Positions 18,901 through 23,651 of a stretch of 23,651 nt of DNA are shown piece by piece. This stretch comes from Purshia tridentata (taxonomy: Eukaryota > Streptophyta > Magnoliopsida > Rosales > Rosaceae), in NCBI GenBank assembly GCA_003254885.1, contig QANT01008618.1, positions 1-23,651 on the forward strand, read 5' to 3'. Both the position numbers and the translations under genes were made by a program. The notes below the pieces were generated by a model, which worked only from the letters and a program-made list of their open reading frames with translations, was not told the origin of the DNA and did no database searches. The number at the start of each line of letters is the position of its first letter. Within the stretch, counting starts at the first letter, position 1.

Positions 18901-21900
18901 AACATGTCCTTTCTGTTTGAAAGGAATGGTCATGACAATCATCAGCTAGAGTTTCTTCATCCTTTTTTTTTTCTGTTTTTTTTTTTCAGTGGAAAAGCAG
19001 CAGATAGTCTTAGATATTTTGGAAAATATAAAATGTGTGAGATGACATCATGTCCTTTCTGTTTGAAAGGAATGGTCATGACAATCATCAGCTAGAGTTT
19101 CTTCATCCTTTTTTTTTCTTTTTTTTTTCAGTGGAAAAGCAGCAGATAGTCTTTGCTGATTGCTGCAGAGGTGTTTGACTTTAAAGTTGAAAACCGAGAT
19201 TCAAAAAAGAAAACACACCACACAACAATTTACAATTGAAATAAATACTTAGACATCCCTAATTTTCAGAGGTGTTTGACTGTAGCTGGTTCAGCTTCTT
19301 TAAATACCTTGCATCATAATTTCCATCATCAATTCTGTTCTGATAATGATTGTAGGTTTATATTTTATGTTAATTCTTTCCAATCCTAGGAGCTCAGGGA
19401 AAATCCTATACCATGAGATTTGTGAGGAAGGTCTTTATCCGGTCCAAAGTTTTTCTAGTACCTCTCTCGCTCTCACTTCTGTTGCTTACTTTCTCTTTGG
19501 AATGACAGATTGAGGCATCCCTCCAATTCAGTTCTGCAACATATGCTTGCTTCTGTTTCTAGCCCAGTAGGTTTAAATTAATAAGGACCTTGGGTCAAAT
19601 TGTAAGCATATATTGCCTTCATGTAAAATGTCACAACTTTCTTTTACAATTTCAAAATCGGTAACTACTTCTCCACTCCAGCTTATTCATAGTGATGTTT
19701 GAACCCTGCTCCAGTTGTACCAGTTTCAGGTTTAAGTACTATGTACTGTTTGCTGATGATTTAGCAGATATTCTTAATTGTACCATTTGATCAATAAATG
19801 AGATATTTACTCAGCTTTTTTGTCGTTTCAAAGCTTATGTTGAGAATCTTTTCTCAACTACTATTAAAGTTTTTCGGTCAGATGGTGGAAGGGAGTTTTG
19901 TAATAAACAATTTCAAACCTTATTTCCTTTTTCTGGTATCCAACACCAAAAATAATGCTTCTATACTCCTCAGCAAAAGGGAGTGTCTGAGAGGAAACAT
20001 AGGCATGTTGCTGATGTTGAGTTAATGCTACCTTGTAATAGCTTAGCGGTATTGTTTTACTTTTCCGTTTTTACTGTCTAATCAGTTGAATGGTAGATCA
20101 TCAAATGGCTGAGATCTATTTGTGTAAAACTTCTCTTAGGAGTCTATCTAAGACAAATATCCAATATTAGTTGTTTCAGTGGATCAATTCTAACGACTAC
20201 TCTATATATAACTCTCTATGTTCTTCTTCCTTTCTTTTTATCTAATCTGCACTTTGTCAATTTATTTTGTCAATCCTCTTGTGAGATCAACTGTAGAGCA
20301 GGTGTGAAATTCAAATCCAGAAACTGGAACTACCCTCAAACTTATGTCTCGAGCCTCTCTTCCTACCAATTTCCGGTCCCACAATGCTGCTACTGCAGAA
20401 TTTTTCATAAACAGAATGCCCTCTTCTGTTCCTTGTGGTCTGTCTCCTTATGAGAAGTTGTTTCATCATAAACCTGAACCCTAAATCCTAAACACAATGT
20501 GTTATCGTTTGTTATATGTACCCTTGGTTATATGGGCTATTTGTGCTATCATATTGATAAAAGTTGTTTTTGGCAAGTGTTTTTTGATGAATCTGCATTT
20601 CCATTTGCTTCCCATATGCTTCTCACTCTACTCTATCATCTACTCCTCACTCTCCACCTTATATTTTCAAGGCTTTTACTTCCTTTTCTTCTAGATACCC
20701 CATTCAGTTTCTCCCTTCATCTCCGCAGTTTGCTATTACTTCCTCTTCCTCTTTTGCTTCATTTCTCTCTGCTCCACAGCTTGTTATTAGGTGTGCGGCA
20801 TAATTAAGAGAAGAAAATGGAATTCTTTTTGGGGCCCCACTTTGGTGTTTCTTGCTCCCTACATCACCTTTACTTGTTCCCTACTCCGCTCATACTTGCC
20901 CCCTAAGTCTTATACTCTATATAATTAGGATTTTTTGGAGACCCTGAGATTGGGGTGTGTGATTCTTTAGAAAAATTGAGCATTGTGAGCGTTTGGGTGT
21001 TAAGATTGTACGTGATAATCAGGATGCATAGAAATTATTAAGCATAGGAAAATAGTTTTATTTGATTTAAGAAGGAAAAGGAGTTTTAAGGGATTTAATT
21101 TGTCTGGCGCTCCACCATCGGCAAAAGAAATGGCTAATCTGGCGACACTCGGCATGTTTTAGGGGACAACGTTCTTTAATAAAATAAGGCAGAAAAGTTA
21201 ACAACCTTAAGATCTTTGTTTACCAAGTGGGGTATTAATGCAATGCTTTTACAAGCATGATAGCAACACATAAGGATGAAGGATCACCAGATGGTTCATT
21301 GCTGGTACTACCTCACTCAGGTCTTAGGTGTATAAGGCTCACAAGATGGCTTATATATTTATCTAGACTTACATGTTCATTTTCCTTTTCTTTTTCTTTA
21401 GATCCAAAATTTACATATGTTCTACTCTTTTAGTAAGGTAGTATCTGGCTAATATATATATATATAGGGAGAAGCTCTAGATCGTAGCTAGTATATGGTT
21501 TGAAATGCATATATAACAAAATTAATGGCTAATGCAATAACAAGATATGGAACCAAATGGAGTTCTCCAGTAAACTGTGTAGTAGATGATACTAGGAAAG
21601 TTGTAATTTCCAAATTCCAATATTATTGTGCGAGGTAAAAGTGGCTTACAGTCTTCCCGTTTGCGGTAATAATGGTGGCATTTCTGCCATGGATTTCTTT
21701 GACTTGGCCATCAATCCACGCAACCTCTGAATCCTCTGCCCAAACAGGTGATCCAACTATGATGTTTACCGAAGTTCCCTGGATTATCCAACAAAGAGAG
21801 AAAAGAAAGACAATTAATTTAATACGTTTTCGAGAAAACAGAAAGAGTGCCAGTAAATTAGCATCGAAGAAGAAAATCTCATGGCAAGGAAGATTACCAT
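6260..21900 (-). CDS. XI-F: Class XI myosin heavy chain (XI-F-like), complete, 40 coding exons
   Basis: Actin-based ATPase motor of plants that moves organelles and vesicles and drives cytoplasmic streaming; the tail binds cargo receptors such as the MyoB (DUF593) family. I placed 40 coding exons by splice sites, phase and family similarity. They sum to 4,662 nt, or 1,553 residues plus TGA, within the usual 1,500-1,560 of the family, with no stop or frameshift. Order: SH3-like N-terminus (about 8-50), motor (to about 730), six IQ motifs (about 733-878), coiled coil (about 879-1100), linker, dilute-type globular tail (about 1136-1500), C-terminal end [10 protein letters not shown]-loop GESGAGKT is at 156-163, switch I NNNSSRFG at 209-216 and switch II DIYGFE at 434-439. 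Introns are GT-AG except one probable GC-AG (intron 35). Myosin XI identity is certain; XI-F-type placement rests on recalled similarity (for example GQEIAKLQN in the coiled coil) and is tentative. Exon coordinates are in the domain entries. Confidence 0.95.
7208..7298 (-). other. Intron 35, probable GC-AG intron
   Basis: Exon 35 reads through ...CLKVTDQ to CAG, then gcaagat; exon 36 starts after tttttacag-type sequence with TTTTCTGGG (FSGSCWDE). Relatives read CLKATDQFAGSSWDE here, so the protein is continuous only if the intron starts with GC at 7298-7297. The context CAG|GCAAG fits the known plant GC-AG class. A GT at 7310-7309 (AAA|gtaaca) is also in frame and would remove just VTDQ. Confidence 0.7.
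9943..9974. repeat. (CA)16 microsatellite in intron 24
   Basis: Perfect CA dinucleotide run of about 32 bp in the intron between exons 24 and 25. It does not touch a splice site and is probably length-polymorphic. Confidence 0.97.
10825..11216. mobile_element. Fold-back (MITE-like) element in intron 23
   Basis: The left arm at about 10825-10885 (with ggttcattcatatagtttca and tatatatta) reappears inverted on the right at about 11056-11216, where agttttgaaaccatatgga occurs three times. The right arm is expanded by a 91-bp tandem repeat (starts at 11056 and 11147) that contains an internal shorter repeat. No coding capacity. An inverted-repeat element with a subterminal duplication is the simplest reading; family and target-site duplication are unknown. 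The intron (10593-11390) is otherwise unremarkable. Confidence 0.6.
11621..12799 (-). other. Lever-arm neck with six IQ motifs, exons 20-22
   Basis: The neck binds calmodulin-type light chains and acts as the lever. Exons: 20 (12622-12799, second half), 21 (12306-12511), 22 (11621-11740). IQ-like motifs centre on [11 protein letters not shown] (residue 741), MQKNWRAQLAR (764), [11 protein letters not shown] (789), [11 protein letters not shown] (812), [10 protein letters not shown] (837) and [11 protein letters not shown] in exon 22. Six repeats is the normal number for class XI. The fourth lacks the usual Arg (L817), and the fifth lacks the final Arg. Confidence 0.9.
11741..12305 (-). other. 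Intron 21 of the myosin gene (565 bp)
   Basis: AT-rich intron between IQ-motif exons 21 and 22 with donor gtcata and acceptor ttacag. I see no repeat, RNA gene or exon-like coding segment inside. Confidence 0.75.
12968..13540 (-). other. Intron 18 of the myosin gene (573 bp)
   Basis: Donor gtataa at 13540, acceptor gtgcag at 12968-12969. It is somewhat richer in GC than its neighbours around 13170-13230, which may be an old insertion, but I recognise no element. Plus-strand frames here are chance. Confidence 0.75.
16933..16990. repeat. 21-bp tandem repeat, about 2.5 copies
   Basis: The unit gctcggcaatggataccaagc starts at 16933 and 16954, with a diverged partial third copy at 16975. It sits in intron 7 and has no visible function. 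Confidence 0.9.
17037..17056. repeat. (TA)10 microsatellite in intron 7
   Basis: A TA dinucleotide run, likely unstable in length, well away from the splice sites. Confidence 0.9.
18864..19152. repeat. Tandem duplication, 146-bp period, two copies
   Basis: Copy 1 at 18864-19009, copy 2 at 19010-19152, both starting ttagatattttggaaaat. They differ by about one substitution (gacaacatg/gacatcatg) and by poly-T tract length. Near identity points to a recent origin. A plus-strand ORF across the junction is an artefact of the repeat. Confidence 0.93.
19420..20810 (+). pseudogene. Decayed Ty1/copia pre-integrase and integrase, antisense inside intron 2
   Basis: Plus-strand copia pol remnant. Recognisable in order: EGLYP (about 19425), [18 protein letters not shown] of the pre-integrase domain (about 19500-19560), [12 protein letters not shown] with the first integrase Asp (about 19730-19770), [20 protein letters not shown] with the second Asp (about 19835-19900), [20 protein letters not shown] with the Glu (about 19960-20025), then [19 protein letters not shown] (about 20408-20465) and [12 protein letters not shown] (about 20578-20615). 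Stops (for example TAA 19953-19955) and frame changes make it non-functional. No reverse transcriptase or RNase H follows. It opposes the transcription of the host gene, the orientation in which intronic retroelements are usually best tolerated. Confidence 0.85.
20075..20350. mobile_element. Probable secondary insertion within the copia integrase remnant
   Basis: In copia integrases only about 20 residues separate the ERKHRH...LLSHS region from FINRMPSS, but here about 330 bp intervene. The extra DNA contains text that resembles a copia LTR (attagttgtttcagtgg, ctatatataactctctatg). I infer a nested fragment such as a solo LTR; its edges and any target-site duplication are not resolved. Confidence 0.35.
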
Positions 21901-22060
21901 ATCTCTCAAAATCTATGTGGTATATGATCAAAATTCAAAATGGGAATGAGCAGAAACAGATGAAAGGCGCATTGTTTGCTGAAGACAGAGAGAGAGAGAG
22001 AGAGATCATAGAGGTGTTCTTAAAGAATATTAAGGTGGTGGATTGCAATCCTGGAAGGTA
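21901..22060 (-). promoter_or_regulatory. 5' leader of the myosin gene with a TC tract and a short upstream ORF
   Basis: Upstream of the ATG (21898-21900) the minus strand reads through a (TC)n run at about 21986-22004, common in plant leaders and core promoters. An upstream ATG at 21970-21972 opens a 14-codon ORF that stops with TGA at 21928-21930, 27 nt before the main start. If the transcript begins upstream of 21972, this uORF could dampen translation. The transcription start is not visible; a TATATATA at about 22443-22450 is a possible but distant TATA element. Confidence 0.45.
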
Positions 22061-23246
22061 GAAATTCATGTTAAAAAGAAATTCAAAAGCAATGGAAATG
22101 CCAGTGATACTAACTCACAAAGCAAAAGGTAGAGCAGCTAAGCTAGCCACCTTTTCTTCCCTCCCTGTCCCTCACTTCTCGTCAAACTTTTTTGCTCTTT
22201 CCAAAATAGCTAGGATGCTGACTTGGCAACTACCAAAGCCTATGGTCAATCGCTTAAGCCATACTACTACAGCTGATACAACGAGGTTCAAGTGCTTTGT
22301 TTTTTTGATTTTTTTAATGTTCCTTTGGATCTAAAAGCCGTAAGTTTTATTATCAAAAAGCTTGCTTCTTTTGAATGGTCGTTGCTTAATCTTTTACATG
22401 AAATAACCTGGCTGGAGATTATTTGTTGTTATATTCATGATGTATATATATACGTCTTAAAACAGCTCTAGTAGAGTAAAAATATGAGCCCATGTTGTTG
22501 AGCATTGCTTTTGTCAATTAACTTACACGAACCTTGTTAATTTTAACAGGAGACCAAAAAAAAAAGAAAAAGAAAATGCTATCCACTTTCTTCATTTATT
22601 TTTTTTATCGACTTTCTCTTTTGATCATGTAATCGTTATAAATAAATTAATAATAAATCAAATTATTACTAAAATCGTCTATTTATTTGATCATATTATA
22701 CAACCAAACGATTTTCGATTAAGTTAACTTTTTTTAGAAATGACTTTTATAGATAGTTTTAAAATATGAATGATTTGAATCATGAAAATATATTGTATAA
22801 TGAAAATAATAAAGAAAAAAGTCAGTAAAGAAGTTGAATTTAGAAAAATTGAATAGCATTTCTCAAAAGAAAAAAGAAAAAAGATAACCTTGCTGTAGAA
22901 CATGGAAGAAATTTATATGTATGAGAATTATAAAAGAGCGGAAGAGGGAACAGTGAAATTCTAGTCAGAAGACAACGCATACTAGAACCGCAATCAAACA
23001 ACCAGGCCAATTCTTGTGGCTGTGGGACCCTGACTGGTGTTTAATATTAAATTTTTTATTTTTTTAAAGTAACTTTCGAAGTGGGCGGTTCCGACAGAGT
23101 AAGCAAGAGAATTCTTTTTGTTGGACGGTTTGATGCTGGTGGCAGATTTCTGCCCCTGGACCATGGTCTGATGGTCATTGGCACGCGAAAAGGTCCTTAA
23201 TTTGTTGTAGCTTGTAGGGCAGGGCCTGAAAATAGAACAATTTTCT
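22061..23246. other. Upstream intergenic DNA of the myosin gene
   Basis: No gene supported. It should contain the promoter but I can identify no decisive element. The plus-strand frames at 21672-22334 overlap exon 2, the leader and the flank and show no family features. 22540-22900 is strongly A/T-biased and includes the MITE half-copy listed separately. Confidence 0.4.
22690..22785. mobile_element. Diverged half-copy of the fold-back element
   Basis: The stretch attatacaaccaaacgattt, followed by aagttaacttttttt and ttaaaatatgaatgatt, aligns closely with the right arm of the 23247-23603 element (attatataaccaaatgattt, gagttgattttttg, ctaaaatatgaacgatt). The other arm is not present nearby, so this is a truncated relative. 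Confidence 0.6.
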
Positions 23247-23603
23247 GGTCACCCCACCCCTGGAAATTACAATTTCGGTAATATTGGCACATAATCAGAA
23301 TCGTTCACATTTTAGATCACCTATTATAGATCATTTATGGAAAAAATCAACTCAATTGGAAATCATTTGGTTATAGAATTATTGTCAATTAAATAGAAAA
23401 AATTAACGGTTTAGTTAAAAAATCACTTTTTAATTCGGAACCATTCATTTTTTCTCTTTAATTGACAACAATTATATAACCAAATGATTTCCAATTGAGT
23501 TGATTTTTTGCATAGATGATCTATAATAGGTGATCTAAAATATGAACGATTCCGATTATGCGTCAACATTGCCGAAATTATAAATTCGAGGGTGGGGTGG
23601 ACC
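23247..23603. mobile_element. Palindromic MITE-like element, about 357 bp
   Basis: Left arm (23247-about 23400) and right arm (about 23450-23603) are near-perfect inverted repeats of about 150 bp. For example atcacctattatagatcat and ctcaattggaaatcatttgg on the left reappear reverse-complemented on the right. The centre (23401-23450) is also partly palindromic. The ends read ggtcaccccaccc and, inverted, ggtccaccccaccc. The string ggtcacccca occurs at 23247-23256 and again at 23608-23617, a possible target-site duplication of about 9 bp or an outer repeat. It is non-coding, so it must have been moved in trans. The superfamily is undecided (hAT or Mutator-type by repeat length, inference only). 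Confidence 0.8.
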
Positions 23604-23651
23604 TTGAGGTCACCCCAAAATAAAGAGAAAGTTGCGGTTGCTTTCCACTTT
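23604..23651. other. Flank beyond the fold-back element
   Basis: Short end piece with ggtcaccccaaaat; too short to interpret beyond the possible target-site duplication. Confidence 0.4.

Larger units (their letters stand above)
18709..21649 (-). other. Intron 2 of the myosin gene, 2.9 kb, filled with transposon remains
   Basis: Lies between exon 2 (ending TANGKT) and exon 3 (starting [12 protein letters not shown]), donor gtaagc and acceptor tttcag. Both junctions are phase 0, so the intron can be spliced despite its contents. It carries the 146-bp duplication, the antisense copia remnant, and about 840 bp (20811-21649) of unassigned AT-rich DNA including a short TA run near 21452. Most other introns of this gene are 70-600 bp, so its size is clearly due to insertion. 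Confidence 0.85.
12622..21900 (-). other. Myosin XI motor domain, exons 1-20
   Basis: Coding exons on the minus strand: 1, 21898-21900; 2, 21650-21778; 3, 18565-18708; 4, 18302-18447; 5, 18030-18186; 6, 17834-17892; 7, 17561-17720; 8, 16046-16195; 9, 15845-15981; 10, 15603-15749; 11, 15214-15315; 12, 15045-15102; 13, 14866-14967; 14, 14751-14788; 15, 14290-14416; 16, 14044-14214; 17, 13829-13960; 18, 13541-13647; 19, 12907-12967; 20, 12622-12799. Exon 5 carries the ATP-binding P-loop, exons 6-7 switch I (split across the intron), exon 11 switch II, exon 17 the [10 protein letters not shown] segment and exon 20 the converter end [11 protein letters not shown] plus the first IQ motif. All junction phases match. 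One residue is odd: W227, where relatives have Gly before KISGAA. Confidence 0.93.

Noticed and set aside
18904..19095. A 63-residue plus-strand frame with a repeated peptide
   Set aside because: It arises only from the 146-bp tandem duplication crossing poly-T tracts within an intron.
20499..20807. A 102-residue plus-strand frame that could be taken for a small membrane protein
   Set aside because: It contains [12 protein letters not shown], a copia pol motif, and its hydrophobic end comes from T/C-rich decayed sequence inside a myosin intron.
21672..22061. A 129-residue plus-strand frame
   Set aside because: It lies opposite exon 2, intron 1 and the leader of the myosin gene, with GA-repeat-derived residues; no independent evidence for a gene.
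22052..22117. A possible intron in the 5' UTR (donor gtgagt, acceptor ccttccag on the minus strand)
   Set aside because: It would be only about 66 nt, and no transcript boundary can be seen; signals alone are insufficient.
1..23651. tRNA or rRNA genes, CRISPR arrays, bacterial operons or defence systems
   Set aside because: I scanned for clover-leaf arms, spaced direct repeats and operon-like packing and found none; the window reads as plant nuclear DNA.

Overview
The window looks like nuclear DNA of a flowering plant, most likely a eudicot. It is AT-rich, has many short GT-AG introns, and carries a class XI myosin gene together with decayed plant transposons of the PIF/Harbinger and Ty1/copia types. 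There is no sign of bacterial or organellar gene organisation.

Layout. (1) At 1-3200, both genes of a PIF/Harbinger transposon lie on the minus strand: a DDE transposase (318-1621) and the Myb/SANT-like partner protein (2041-3197). Both are broken by stops and frameshifts, and the partner gene carries a 154-bp tandem duplication. (2) At about 4160-5235, the plus strand carries a decayed gag to protease segment of a Ty1/copia retrotransposon. (3) At 6260-21900, minus strand, lies a complete myosin XI heavy-chain gene. I could place 40 coding exons and 39 introns with matching phases and no stop, giving 1,553 residues: N-terminal SH3-like segment, motor with P-loop, switch I and switch II, six IQ motifs, coiled coil, and a dilute/globular tail ending at a natural TGA. 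Subgroup recall points to the XI-F type, but this is from memory. (4) Intron 2 (18709-21649, 2.9 kb) holds a 146-bp tandem duplication and an antisense, decayed copia pre-integrase/integrase segment, itself apparently interrupted by a roughly 270-bp insertion. (5) Upstream of the myosin start (21901-23651) lie a (TC)n leader tract, a small upstream ORF, a palindromic MITE-like element (about 23247-23603) and a diverged half-copy of it (about 22690-22785).

The single functional gene I can support is the myosin: an actin-based motor for organelle and vesicle transport and cytoplasmic streaming. The rest is transposon debris that has enlarged the introns and flanks. I found no previously undescribed multi-gene system. 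The most interesting details are a probable GC-AG intron that preserves four conserved residues, an initiator exon whose coding part is only ATG, a fold-back element in intron 23, and recent-looking tandem duplications.
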